A stretch of DNA of 64,000 bases from JAXLRU01 sp046330935 (GTDB taxonomy: Bacteria; Actinomycetota; Actinomycetes; Actinomycetales; Kineosporiaceae): NCBI GenBank assembly GCA_046330935.1, contig JAXLRU010000003.1, positions 620,001-684,000 on the forward strand, given 5' to 3'. A model generated the notes under the pieces. The model ran no database searches. It was not told the DNA's origin and saw only the letters and a list, made by a program, of their open reading frames with translations. Shown here piece by piece: positions 37,094 through 47,600 of the stretch. The position numbers were made by a program, and so were the translations under genes. Position 1 is the first letter of the stretch, and each line of letters begins with the position of its first letter.

Positions 37094-37481
37094 TGAGCAC
37101 CCTCCTCAGGAATGCGGGGTCGCGTTCGTCTCCGTTGTTCGCCGAGGTGTCGAGGACCTCCACGAGGCCGAGCTCGACCATGTCGGCGATGATCACTCGT
37201 GCCACGCCGATCGGCGTCCCGAGGCCGGCGGCGATCTCGGCGACGGACACGGTGTCCCGGCACAGTTCGATGACGCTGGCGTGCTCGGGGGACAGCAGGG
37301 GAAGGCTGGCCGTGTCGATCCCCTTGAGCCGGGTGACGACGAGGGCCTCGATCTCGAAGTTCCGCACGGGCCTGGTGCGCCCGCCCGTACGGGCGTACGG
37401 GCGCACCAGGGAGGGGGCGGAGGCGTCGTCGCCGTCCAGCTCCTCGGAGTCCATGCCTTCCACCGTCATGCCTGCCGTCAC
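37074..37481 (-). CDS. Conservon DUF742 protein (CvnC-like)
   Basis: A 135-residue protein with the DUF742 pattern PSLVRPYARTGGRT, IEALVVTRLKG, SPEHASVIELCRDTVSVAEIAAGL and GVARVIIADMVELGLVEV, a winged-helix-like fold of unknown activity. Its GTG 37481 overlaps the roadblock stop by 4 bp; ATGs at 37469 and 37451 are possible alternative starts. Confidence 0.92.
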   Translation of the reverse strand: MTAGMTVEGMDSEELDGDDASAPSLVRPYARTGGRTRPVRNFEIEALVVTRLKGIDTASLPLLSPEHASVIELCRDTVSVAEIAAGLGTPIGVARVIIADMVELGLVEVLDTSANNGDERDPAFLRRVLSGLQRL

Positions 37482-37900
37482 GCCCGACCGGACCAGCCGG
37501 GGACGCCGGTCTGGCGCAGGGCGGGCGAGAGGTGCTCGCCGACGCGGTCGACCAGGAGGGTCATCTCGTAGCCGATCAGGCCGATGTCGGACGTGGGCGC
37601 CGCGAGCACGGCCAGCCACGACCCGTCGGAGATCGCCATCAGGAGCAGGAAGCCGCCCTGCATCTCGACGATGGTCTGCACGACCTGGCCCGCGGAGAAG
37701 CACAGCGCCGCGCCGTTGGTGAGGCTGCCGAGCCCCGAGGCGACCGCGGAGAGCTGGTCGGCACGGTCTCGGGGCAGCCCGGCCGAGGAGGCCATGAGCA
37801 GCCCGTCCGCGGACACCACCGCCCCGTGGGCCACGCCGGGGACTCGCTGGGTGAACCCGTCGACGAGCCAGGCGATGTCGGTACCGGTGCCGGTGCTCAC
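37478..37900 (-). CDS. Conservon roadblock/LC7 protein (CvnB-like)
   Basis: A 140-residue roadblock/LC7 protein. It has DIAWLVDGFTQRVPGVAHGAVVSADGLLMA, LGSLTNGAALCFSAG, VEMQGGFLLLMAISDGSWLAVLA and IGLIGYEMTLLVDRVGE. Roadblock dimers regulate small GTPases such as the one encoded two genes downstream. GTG 37900 overlaps the kinase stop (GTGA) and has AGGAGA upstream. Confidence 0.94.
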   Translation of the reverse strand: MSTGTGTDIAWLVDGFTQRVPGVAHGAVVSADGLLMASSAGLPRDRADQLSAVASGLGSLTNGAALCFSAGQVVQTIVEMQGGFLLLMAISDGSWLAVLAAPTSDIGLIGYEMTLLVDRVGEHLSPALRQTGVPGWSGRA

Positions 37901-40900
37901 TGGTCTCCTCCCTTGTCGGACGCCGTGTCGTTGGCGCCGGAGGCTCCGGCGGCCGCGTTGCTGAACAGTTGGGCTCCCGAGGCCGCGTCGCCGGCGAGCG
38001 CCTGACGGCGGGCCTGGCGGGCGCTGGACAGGCCTCGCTGGTAGCTGCCGAGGCGGCCTCGGACCGCTTCGGCGTTGGGCGTGGGGCCGGTGAGCACCGG
38101 TCCCCGGCCCGCGGGGGCGCCGGCGGGGACTCCCGCGCCGCTGCGCCCGGCCTGCCGGGTGGGCAGGCCCGAGGACGTCACGGGGCCGGCGGCCGGTGCG
38201 AGCGGCGCGGGGGCCACCGAGGCGACCGACGCGGCCGGTGCGGCTGCCGCGGGTGCGGCCTCGCCGGGGGCGATCGTCGCCGCCGTGGGCAGCAGGTTGG
38301 CGCCGGGGCGCCGCATCGGCAGGCCCGAGTTGGTGGTGCCGGCGGTGTCGGGTGCTGCGGCGGCCCGGGCGTTGGCGGCGATCCAGCGCTGGTCGCCGAG
38401 GGCGGCCCAACGGCTGGACAGCTGGCGCGCCCGGTCCTTGGGCTCCTCGCCGACCTCCGCCGGGGCCTCCTGGGGGGCCTCGAACCAGACCGAGATCGAG
38501 TCGAAGATCGGCGTGGAGACGCGCTCGGAGGGGTCGGGTGCCTGCCCGATGAGGGCGCTCTCGTCGCCGCGGGTGGCGCGGGCGGCCAGTTCCGTCGGCA
38601 GCGTGGAGTCCCAGGCCTGCGGCGCCTGCCCGAGGGCGGACGTCGGGGGGCCGGAGTTGATCGGGCTCGGCGCCACGGGGGGCAGCTGACCCGTGCCCGC
38701 CGGCGCGGCCTCGAGCGGGGAGGGCGCGGCGGGCGGCGCGGCGGGCACGGCCACGGGCGGCAGCGCCGTGGTGGCGTCGGCGGCGGCACCCGCGCCGGCT
38801 GCGGCGGCTGCGGCTCCGTACTGGGCCATCCGCGCGGCCGAGGTGGGCCTCAGCGGCAGGCGCTCGGCGGGCACGGCGGCCGGGTCGGACGAGCCGAACA
38901 GCCCGGGGGCCGCCGTCGCGGCGGGCGCGGCAGGGGTGGCGGCGGGTGGGTTGCCGGCGGAGGTGGAGCGCGGCTGACGCCGGGGCAGCGGGGCCTCGTC
39001 GTGGGACTCGGTGACGGTGCCGCCGGTGGTGTCCAGGCTGGTGATGCCGGCCCGCGGGGTGGGCGGCGGCGGGGCCAGGGCGCCGGCCGGCCCGCTGACG
39101 ACCGGGACGCCGCCGAGCGGGGTGGCGGTGGAGGGGCGGCTGCCCAGGCCGAGGACGAGGGCCGGGGGCACCTGCACCTGGGCGACGATGCCCTCGCCGT
39201 CGGTGCGGGGCATCAGCTGGACGCTGAAGCCGCCGCGGCGCGCCAGGCGCCCGACGACGAACAGACCCATGCGCGAGGGGACGGTGAGGTCGAAGCCCTC
39301 GCTCTCGCCCAGGCGGGCGTTGATCCGCTGCAGCTCGCCGGCGGGGATGCCCACACCGGAGTCGCGGACCTCGATGACCAGGCCGTTGTCGTCGCGGATC
39401 TGCGAGGACAGCGCGATCGAGCTGGTGGGCGGGGAGTACATGGCCGCGTTGTCGAGCAGCTCGGCGAGCAGGTGGACGAGGCCGCCGGCGGCGGTGCCGA
39501 CCACGGAGACGCCGTTGCTCGGCTGCAGCCGGACCCGCTCGTACTGCTCCATCTCGGAGGTGGCGGCGCGGAACAGCTCGGCGACGGCGATCGGCGCGGA
39601 GCTGCGGGTGCGCACGGGCGCGCCGGCCAGGACGAGCAGGTTGTCGTTGTAGCGGCGCATCCGGGCGGCGAGGTGGTCCAGGCGGAACAGGTTGCGCAGC
39701 TGGTCCGGGTCCTGCTCGGTGCTCTCCAGCTCGTCGATGATGCCGAGCTGCTTCTCGACCATCGTCTGGGAGCGGCGGGACATGTTGACGAAGGCCTCGT
39801 CGAGGGTCCGCCGCAGTTCGGTCTGCGCGGTCGCGAGCCGCACGGCGGTGGCGGTGAGGCCGTCGACGGCGGCGGCGACCTCGACGGTCTCGGGGCCGGC
39901 CTTCGTGCCGGGTGGCAGGACGGGGGCGATCGTGACCCCGCCGCGCCCACCGCCGACCTCGATCCGCCGCACCGCGGTGGGCAGCTGCGTGGTGGCGACG
40001 TCGACGGCGCCGGAGCGCAGGCGGCGCAGCGGGTCGGTGATCGTGCGACCGATGGCGATGGTGGCGATGGTGACGAAGAGCAGGGTCGCGGCGGCACCGA
40101 GGCCGGCGCTGATGGCGTTGACCCAGGCGCGGTTCTCGGCCGCGGCGGCGGCGGTGCGCGTCTGCTGCGCGACGTCGCTGACCAGGTCGTTCATGTCGTT
40201 CAGGCGGCCACCGGCGACCTTGGTGAACGCGGCGGCGTCCCCGGCAGTGCCGTCGTCGCCGGCGTCGGGCAGCAGGAACGTCGCGTCGTCGCGGTAGCGG
40301 TCGAGGCGGTCGTCGTTGGCGCCGATCGCGAGCAGGCGGTCGTGCTGGTTCTTGTTGGCGTACTTGTCGGCCTCGGCGAGACGGTCCTGCTGGACGGCGC
40401 GCAGCAGCGACAGCCGCGAGTAGCGGCGCTCGTTGATCGAGCCCTGCTCGAGCGCGAGGGTGAGGATGTCGCGTTCCTCGGCGGCCGCGGCGGTGGCGGC
40501 CGTGAGGGCCGACAGCATCGCGGAGCTGTTCTGGGTGCGGCGGTTGCCGGCCCGGTCGCGCAAGGAGCTGGACAGCGCGTCGGTGAGGGCCTGCAGGCCG
40601 TCGAACACGTTGCTGAAGCTGCTCAGCACGAGCTCGGGGCGGCGCTGGTTGTCGGAGACGCCGTTGCGCAGGCTGGGCAGGCGCTCGAGCGCGTCGTCGG
40701 CCCGGCCGCTGGCGATCTCGATGTCGTCGCCCCAGCCACCGGAGGGGGCCTCGCCGAAGGCGCTGCGCAGGCCGACCCCGGCGGCGTCGGTGCGCCGGCG
40801 CAGGTCCTCCATCGTCGCCTTGTCGGTGGGCAGCTTGGTGCGCAGGTAGATGACGGTCTGGCTGCGCTCGCGCTGCAGGGCGGCGCTGGTCTCGTTCGCC

Positions 40901-41196
40901 TTGATCGACAGGGCGGCGATGTCACCGGCCCGGCGCGCGTCGGACAGCTGCGCCCAGGTGCGGCCGATGATCACGCCGCTGGCGACGAGGATCACGACGA
41001 CGGGGACGGCGACGAGGGCCGCCAGCTTGCGCCGGATCGGCCAGCCGGCCAGCCCTCGGGCGCGACGCAGCGGCGTCCCCAGCCCGATCTGCTCCAGGTC
41101 GGGGCCCGGGGCGACCGGTTCCGCGACGACGGAAGGCGCCACCGCGCGCGAGTCGGCCTGGGCCGTCCCTGGCGCGGCGGTTCCGTGTCGGCTCAC
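37897..41196 (-). CDS. Conservon nitrate-sensor-like histidine kinase (CvnA-like)
   Basis: A 1099-residue membrane kinase that begins the conservon. It has a first membrane helix (LAALVAVPVVVILVASGVII), a ~270-residue exterior NIT-like sensor domain, a second helix (AGLGAAATLLFVTIATIAI), a HAMP-like segment, the region MSRRSQTMVEKQLGIIDELE with RLDHLAARMRRYNDNLLVLAG, then an ATPase domain with AELLDNAAMYSPP and EVRDSGVGIP. A typical H-box is absent, as in other CvnA proteins. The last ~390 residues are a Pro/Ala-rich disordered tail. GTG 41196 has GGGAGGG 4 nt upstream; ATG 41241 is an alternative. Confidence 0.92.
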   Translation of the reverse strand: MSRHGTAAPGTAQADSRAVAPSVVAEPVAPGPDLEQIGLGTPLRRARGLAGWPIRRKLAALVAVPVVVILVASGVIIGRTWAQLSDARRAGDIAALSIKANETSAALQRERSQTVIYLRTKLPTDKATMEDLRRRTDAAGVGLRSAFGEAPSGGWGDDIEIASGRADDALERLPSLRNGVSDNQRRPELVLSSFSNVFDGLQALTDALSSSLRDRAGNRRTQNSSAMLSALTAATAAAAEERDILTLALEQGSINERRYSRLSLLRAVQQDRLAEADKYANKNQHDRLLAIGANDDRLDRYRDDATFLLPDAGDDGTAGDAAAFTKVAGGRLNDMNDLVSDVAQQTRTAAAAAENRAWVNAISAGLGAAATLLFVTIATIAIGRTITDPLRRLRSGAVDVATTQLPTAVRRIEVGGGRGGVTIAPVLPPGTKAGPETVEVAAAVDGLTATAVRLATAQTELRRTLDEAFVNMSRRSQTMVEKQLGIIDELESTEQDPDQLRNLFRLDHLAARMRRYNDNLLVLAGAPVRTRSSAPIAVAELFRAATSEMEQYERVRLQPSNGVSVVGTAAGGLVHLLAELLDNAAMYSPPTSSIALSSQIRDDNGLVIEVRDSGVGIPAGELQRINARLGESEGFDLTVPSRMGLFVVGRLARRGGFSVQLMPRTDGEGIVAQVQVPPALVLGLGSRPSTATPLGGVPVVSGPAGALAPPPPTPRAGITSLDTTGGTVTESHDEAPLPRRQPRSTSAGNPPAATPAAPAATAAPGLFGSSDPAAVPAERLPLRPTSAARMAQYGAAAAAAGAGAAADATTALPPVAVPAAPPAAPSPLEAAPAGTGQLPPVAPSPINSGPPTSALGQAPQAWDSTLPTELAARATRGDESALIGQAPDPSERVSTPIFDSISVWFEAPQEAPAEVGEEPKDRARQLSSRWAALGDQRWIAANARAAAAPDTAGTTNSGLPMRRPGANLLPTAATIAPGEAAPAAAAPAASVASVAPAPLAPAAGPVTSSGLPTRQAGRSGAGVPAGAPAGRGPVLTGPTPNAEAVRGRLGSYQRGLSSARQARRQALAGDAASGAQLFSNAAAGASGANDTASDKGGDQ

Positions 41197-41530
41197 GTGA
41201 CCCTCCCTGCGGCCGCGATCCCGCGGCGTCGTGCCTGTCATGGTTCGAGCTCGGGCGGCGGTGGCACCGTCGCCGAGGGTCTCACCCCCCCGAGGGGTCT
41301 GCCCGATGGTGTCAGACGGGAGCAGGCAGAGGCTACGCGCCCGGGGGGCCCTGGGGAACCGTCCGTGATCGCAGCCGCCCGTCCGGGGACCGATGGTCAC
41401 CGCAGGTCACTGGACGACAACGGCCAGTGTCGTCATTCTGTCATCGGCCGCGCCGGAGGGCCCTGGCCGACGTCGAGGGCCGCGGGGACGGCGTCGCGAG
41501 GGCGCCGCGCGAGGCGTCCGCACCCCTGAT

Positions 41531-41561
41531 GTGACAGCGGACGCCCGGGCGACGTTACGGT
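41531..41561 (+). promoter_or_regulatory. topA: Likely topA promoter
   Basis: GTGACA (41531-41536) and TACGGT (41556-41561) with a 19-bp spacer, ~80 bp before the topA start. The rest of the 447-bp gap 41197-41643, upstream of the divergent kinase gene, shows no gene or strong structure. Confidence 0.42.
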
Positions 41562-41643
41562 GCGGGTGCAACAGTGCCGCCGCGGGCACCGACCGGAGGA
41601 TCCGGGCGGCGCGTGGTGGCCCGGAGGGTGAGAGGCGGACAGC

Positions 41644-44511
41644 GTGGCGAGCAGGACTGCCGGTGGTGCGGCGAGTGCCGGACGACGTCTGGTGATCGTC
41701 GAGTCCCCGGCGAAGGCACGCACGATCGCCGGGTACCTGGGCGAGGGGTACGAGGTCGAGGCGAGCGTCGGCCACATCCGTGACCTGCCGCAGCCGAGCG
41801 AGCTGCCCGCCGAGATGAAGAAGGGGCCCTTCGGCAAGTTCGCGGTCGACGTCGAGAACGGCTTCGAGGCCTACTACGTCGTCGACGCCGACAAGAAGAA
41901 GAAGGTCTCCGAACTCAAGCGGGCGCTCAAGGACGCGGACGAGCTCTTCCTCGCCACCGACGAGGACCGCGAGGGCGAGGCCATCGCGTGGCACCTCCTC
42001 CAGGTGCTGCAGCCCAAGATCCCCGTGCGCCGCATGGTGTTCCACGAGATCACCCGCGAGGCGATCCAGCGCGCCCTGGAGAACACCCGCGAGCTCGACG
42101 AGCGCCTGGTCGACGCGCAGGAGACCCGCCGCATCCTCGACCGCCTCTACGGCTACGAGATCTCCCCGGTGCTGTGGCGCAAGATCCGCGCCGGGTTGTC
42201 CGCGGGTCGCGTGCAGTCGGTGGCGACGCGCCTGGTCGTCGAGCGCGAGCGCGAGCGGATGGCGTTCCGCTCGGCTGAGTACTGGGACCTCGACGGCCAG
42301 TTCTCGCCCACCGCCGCGCCGGGCAGCGCCTTCGGCGCCCGGCTGGTCGCCGTCGACGGCTCGCGCGTGGCCACCGGTCGCGACTTCACCGACGCCGGCG
42401 TGCTGACGGCGTCCGCGACGAACGCGGGCGTCGTCCGGCTGGACCAGCAGCGCGCCACGGCGCTGGCGCAGGCGCTGTCGGGGGCGGCGTTCGCCGTGGC
42501 CAGCGTCGAGGAGAAGCCCTACGTGCGGCGCCCGGCCGCCCCGTTCACGACGTCGACGCTGCAGCAGGAGGCCAGCCGCAAGCTGCGGTTCTCCTCCCGG
42601 CACACGATGCGGGTGGCGCAGTCGCTGTACGAGAACGGCTTCATCACCTACATGCGTACCGACTCCGTCGTGCTCTCCGACCAGGCGGTGCAGGCAGCCC
42701 GGCGCCAGGCCGCGCAGCTGTACGGGCAGCAGTACGTGCCCGACAAGCCGCGCGTGTACGCCGGGAAGGCGAAGAACGCGCAGGAGGCGCACGAGGCGAT
42801 CCGCCCCGCGGGTGACTCCTTCCGCACGCCGGCCCAGGTGGCGGGCCAGCTGCGCGGCGACGAGTTCAAGCTGTACGAGCTGATCTGGAAGCGAACGGTC
42901 GCCTCGCAGATGACCGACGCGCGGGGTTCGACGGCGTCGGTGCGGCTGCGCGCGGGAGTGCCCGCTGCGGCGCGGAGCGCGACCGGTGCCGCCGAGGTCG
43001 AGTTCGCGGCGTCCGGCACCGTGATCACCTTCCGTGGCTTCCTCGCCGCCTACGAGGAGGGCGCCGACGAGGAGCGCTACGCCGAGGGCGGCGGGCGCCG
43101 TCGCGGGGGCTCCGACGAGGATCGCCGCCTGCCCGAGCTGGCGGTCGGCGACGCGCTGACCGAGCAGGGGATCACCCCCGACGGGCACGAGACCTCCCCG
43201 CCGCCGCGCTTCACGGAGGCGAGCCTGGTCAAGGCGCTGGAGGAGCGCGGCATCGGGCGCCCGTCGACGTACGCGGCGACGATCTCGGTGATCCTCGACC
43301 GCGGCTACGTCACCACCAAGGGCAACGCGCTGGTGCCCACGTGGCTGGCGTTCGCCGTCACGCGCCTGCTGGAGGAGCACTTCGGCCGGCTCGTCGACTA
43401 CGACTTCACCGCCGGCATGGAGGCCGACCTCGACCGGATCGCGGCAGGGGAGGAGCAGCGCTCCCGCTGGCTGGGCCGGTTCTACTTCGGCGAGGGCGAC
43501 GGCGTGGACGCCGCGGCGGCCTCGCGCGACAACGGTCCGGCGGGCCTGAAGCCGCTGGTGGACAACCTCGGCGACATCGACGCCCGCGACATCAACTCGG
43601 TCCAGCTCGGCGAGGGGATCGTCCTGCGGGTGGGCCGCTACGGGCCCTACCTGGAGGCGCCGGCCGTCGAGGCGGGCGGCGAGCCGCAGCGGGCGAGCGT
43701 GCCCGACGACGTCGCCCCCGACGAGCTGACCCTCGAGAAGGCGCGGGAGCTGCTCACCACCTCCGGCGACGGCGACCGCGTGCTGGGCAGCGACCCCGTG
43801 TCGGGCCGCGAGATCGTGGCCCGGGCCGGCCGGTTCGGCCCCTACGTCACCGAGGTGCTGCCGGAGGACGCCCCCAAGTCGGCGAAGCCGCGCACTGCGA
43901 GCCTGTTCAAGTCGATGCAGCTGGAGACCGTGGGGCTGGAGGAGGCGCTGCGCCTGCTGTCGTTGCCCCGCGTCGTCGGCGCCGACCCCGAGTCGGGCGA
44001 GGAGATCACCGCGCAGAACGGCCGCTACGGGCCCTACCTCAAGAAGGGCACCGACTCGCGGTCGCTGACCAGCGAGGAGCAGCTGTTCGAGATCGGCCTC
44101 GACGAGGCGCTGGCCATCTACGCCCAGCCCAAGCAGCGCGGGCGGGCGGCGGCGGCCGCGCCGCTGCGCGAGCTGGGGGTCGACCCGGTGTCGCAGGCGC
44201 CGGTGGTGGTCAAGGACGGCCGGTTCGGGCCGTACGTGACCGACGGGACGACGAACGCGACGCTGCGCAAGGACGACGCGGTCGAGTCGATCACCTTGGA
44301 GCGCGCGGCCGAGCTGCTCGCCGAGAAGCGCGCGAAGGCGCCCGCGCCGAAGAAGAAGGCGGCGGCGAAGAAGACCACCGCCAAGAAGACCACGGCGAAG
44401 AAGACGACGGCGGGTGCGGCCAAGGCGGCCGCGTCGACCACCAAGACCGCCGCCAAGGCGACGACCAAGACGGCCGCGAAGGCCGCCACCAAGAAGGCGA
44501 CGACCTCGTAG
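41644..44511 (+). CDS. topA: DNA topoisomerase I
   Basis: Type IA topoisomerase that relaxes negative supercoils, 955 residues. The Toprim start VIVESPAKARTIAGYLG, acidic triad DEDREGEAIAWHL and active tyrosine in GFITYMRTDS are intact. Three to four C-terminal TopA repeats (GRYGPYL, GRFGPYV) replace zinc fingers, as in other actinomycetes. The tail is a Lys/Ala/Thr-rich stretch (KKTTAKKTTAKK) of ~50 residues that aids processivity in mycobacterial and Streptomyces TopA. GTG 41644 begins the family N terminus. Confidence 0.97.
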   Translation: MASRTAGGAASAGRRLVIVESPAKARTIAGYLGEGYEVEASVGHIRDLPQPSELPAEMKKGPFGKFAVDVENGFEAYYVVDADKKKKVSELKRALKDADELFLATDEDREGEAIAWHLLQVLQPKIPVRRMVFHEITREAIQRALENTRELDERLVDAQETRRILDRLYGYEISPVLWRKIRAGLSAGRVQSVATRLVVERERERMAFRSAEYWDLDGQFSPTAAPGSAFGARLVAVDGSRVATGRDFTDAGVLTASATNAGVVRLDQQRATALAQALSGAAFAVASVEEKPYVRRPAAPFTTSTLQQEASRKLRFSSRHTMRVAQSLYENGFITYMRTDSVVLSDQAVQAARRQAAQLYGQQYVPDKPRVYAGKAKNAQEAHEAIRPAGDSFRTPAQVAGQLRGDEFKLYELIWKRTVASQMTDARGSTASVRLRAGVPAAARSATGAAEVEFAASGTVITFRGFLAAYEEGADEERYAEGGGRRRGGSDEDRRLPELAVGDALTEQGITPDGHETSPPPRFTEASLVKALEERGIGRPSTYAATISVILDRGYVTTKGNALVPTWLAFAVTRLLEEHFGRLVDYDFTAGMEADLDRIAAGEEQRSRWLGRFYFGEGDGVDAAAASRDNGPAGLKPLVDNLGDIDARDINSVQLGEGIVLRVGRYGPYLEAPAVEAGGEPQRASVPDDVAPDELTLEKARELLTTSGDGDRVLGSDPVSGREIVARAGRFGPYVTEVLPEDAPKSAKPRTASLFKSMQLETVGLEEALRLLSLPRVVGADPESGEEITAQNGRYGPYLKKGTDSRSLTSEEQLFEIGLDEALAIYAQPKQRGRAAAAAPLRELGVDPVSQAPVVVKDGRFGPYVTDGTTNATLRKDDAVESITLERAAELLAEKRAKAPAPKKKAAAKKTTAKKTTAKKTTAGAAKAAASTTKTAAKATTKTAAKAATKKATTS

Positions 44512-44563
44512 TCGGGGGCGTGGGCGGCCGCCGCGGGACGGCGCGCCGCCGGGGCCGACGGAT

Positions 44564-44622
44564 CGTCCGGAACCGGACGGTCGGGGTGGCGGAGGTACCG
44601 GCCGTCGGGGCGACGGCCGGTA
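44564..44622. terminator. Two hairpins between topA and tmk
   Basis: A 16-nt palindrome CGTCCGGAACCGGACG at 44564-44579, then a perfect 11-bp hairpin TACCGGCCGTC/GACGGCCGGTA at 44596-44622 with a 5-nt loop. Neither has a T-run. Confidence 0.55.
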
Positions 44623-44666
44623 GGAGCGGCCGCGGTCCGACGGTGGCCGCCGTTAGGCTGCCCGTC

Positions 44667-47600
44667 GTGGCTCATCACGGCGAGGACTCCCAGCGGCGCG
44701 CGGCGCCCCCCGACGCGCCCGCGACCAGGGCTGCGCTCGTGGCGCCGGCCGGCGCCCACGCCGATGCACCCGATCACGACGTCCGCGCCGTGCTGGCGAT
44801 CCCGACGTTCCGCCGGCTGTGGCTCGCGCTCACGTTCTCCAGCTTCGGTGACTGGCTCGGCCTGCTCGCGACGATCGCCCTGGCGGCCACGCTCGCGGGG
44901 GACAGCACGTTCCTGGCCGGGGCCGCCGTCAGCGCCACCCTGATCATGCGGCTCCTGCCCTCGCTGGCCCTGGGGCCGGTCGCGGGCGCGCTGGCCGACC
45001 GGTTCGACCGCCGCTGGACGATGGTGGCCGGCGATCTGGTGCGCTTCGTCCTGTTCTGCTCGATCCCCCTGGTAGGCACGCTGACGTGGCTGCTCGTCGC
45101 GACGCTCCTGATCGAGTGCGCGGCCCTCGTGTGGGGGCCGGCCAAGGAGGCGACGGTCCCCAACCTGGTGCCGCGGCGCCGGCTCGAGGCCGCCAACCAG
45201 ATCAGTCTCGCGGCCACGTACGGCACCGCCCCCGTCGCGGCCGTCGCCTACTCGGGCCTGGCCCTGCTGACGGGCATCCTCGACAACTTCGTCGAGACGC
45301 TGCGCGCGAACCCGATCGACCTCGCGCTCTACGTCAACGGGCTCAGCTTCCTCGTCTCCGCGATCACCATCGCGCGCCTGTCGATCCCGCGGGGTCCGGG
45401 CGCCGCGCGCCAGGGTGACGCCCCGCCGCTGTGGCGCTCGATGCTGGAGGGCTGGCGCTTCATCGGCGGCACCCCGGTCGTGCGGGGGCTCGTGCTCGGC
45501 ATGCTGGGGGCCTTCGCGGCGGCCGGGCTCGTGATCGGACCGGCCCGCCAGTTCGTGCGTGCCCTCGGCGGCGGCGACCCCGGGTACGGCCTGCTCTTCG
45601 GGGCCGTGTTCGTGGGGCTCGCGGTCGGGATGTGGCTCGGGCCGCGCTTCCTGCCGGCGTTGTCGCGCCGACGCCTGTTCGGGCTCAGCCTGGCCGCGGC
45701 CGGGGTGCTGCTGGTGCTGCTCGCGATCGTCCCCAACATCGTCATCGCGACGCTGCTCACGACGGGCCTGGGCGCCTTCGGGGGCCTGGCCTGGGTCACC
45801 GGCTACACGCTGCTGGGGCTCGTCGTCGACGACGAGGTCCGCGGGCGCACCTTCGGGTTCCTCCAGGCCGCGGCCCGCCTGGTGCTCGTGCTGGTCCTGG
45901 CCGCCGCACCCCCGCTGGCCGGCATCATCGGCGACCACACCATCCACTTCACGCCCATGCTGGCGCTGACGTACTCCGGCGCCGCCGTGCTCTACCTGGC
46001 CGCGGGCCTGGTCGCCGTCGTCCTGGGCGTGGCGGCCTTCCGCCAGATGGACGACCGCCGCGGCATCGCCCTGCGCCACGACCTGCTGGCGGCCTGGCGT
46101 GACCGGATGGGTTCCGCCCCCCGCCCCGCGCCGGCCGCCATCACCGGCCGGGGGGCCTTCGTGGCCTTCGAGGGCGGCGACGGCACCGGCAAGTCCACGC
46201 AGGCCCGGCTGCTGGCCGAGTGGCTGCGCGCCGACGGCGGGCACGAGGTCGTGCTCACCCGTGAACCCGGTGGCAGCGAGGTCGGCTCGGCGCTGCGCGC
46301 GCTGCTGTTGGAGCGCGACGACCTCGACCCCCGCGCCGAGGCGCTGATCTTCGCCGCCGACCGCGCGCAGCACGTCGCGACGGTCGTCCAGCCCGCCCTG
46401 GAGTCGGGCGCCGTCGTCGTCACCGACCGCTACGTCGACAGCTCCGTGGCCTACCAGGGCGCCGGGCTGACGCTGGACCCCGACGAGGTGGAGCGGCTGT
46501 CCGGGTGGGCGACCCAGCAGCTCGTGCCCGACCTCACCGTGCTGCTCGACCTGCCCGCACCGCAGGCCCGCGCGCGCCGCGCCGCCGACGCCTCCCGGGA
46601 GGGCGAGGACAGGATCGAGGCGGGCGGCTCGGCCTTCCACGAGCGGGTCCGCGGCCACTTCCTGGCCCTGGCCTCGCGCGCCCCCCACCGCTACGTGGTG
46701 CTCGACGCGACCGCCTCGGTCGAGGACCTCCAGGACCGCATCCGCGAGCGCGTCGCCGCCGTCCTGCCGGTCTCGGCGCGGCGGCGCGAGGAGATCGCCG
46801 CCGCGGCCGGGCTGGCCACGCCCGTGGCCGCCGACGCCGACCCCGGCTCGCCGGTCGAGGCCCAGGCGCCCGGCCCCGGCAGGGCTGCCGACCGTACGCA
46901 CCCGGTGCATCCCGCGCACGGCGTCGGCCCGGCGCACGCCGTCGTCGCGGACCCTGGCGCCGTTCCCGCCGTCGACCCGGACCTCGACCCGTTGGGGGGC
47001 GGCCACGGCGTCCCCGGCGCCGCTGGGCGGGCGGACCACGACGGGCTCGCCGGACAGGGCCTTGACGGCGCGCACGCCGCCCCGCTGCCGCCCGGCCACC
47101 TCGGCGACGCCCCGGCCCGGCCGCCGGCCGCCTCACAGCTGCGCCAGGACGAGCTGCTCACGATGGCGCTGCCGCTGGCCGAGCCCGAGATGGCACGCCC
47201 CTTCGTGCCCTGGGACCGGGTCGACGAGGCACCGCCCTACGCCGCCGACACTTCCGATGTCGCCGCGCTGGCTGGTGGGTCACCGGAGGGGTCACCGGAG
47301 GGCGCAGGCACCGCGCGGCCGGTGGGTTCGCGCCGGCTGCTGCGCGAGCAGGAGCAGCGCGGGCGCGGCGACCTCGCCGACGGGGACCTCCCGCTCGCCG
47401 CGGCCTCGGCCCTGTCCGCGCAGCTCACCGAGGTCCTCCCCGACCTCAGCGAGGTCTTCCGCGAGACGCCCGAGGAGCTGGGAGCGGCCGCCGCCGCCCG
47501 CGGCCCCGAGGCGGGGGACCCGTCGACGGCCCTCGAGCCGGTCGAGCAGGCGACGCAGGTGGTGCCGTCCGTGGAGGAGTCGCTCCCGGTGGAGGAGGCG

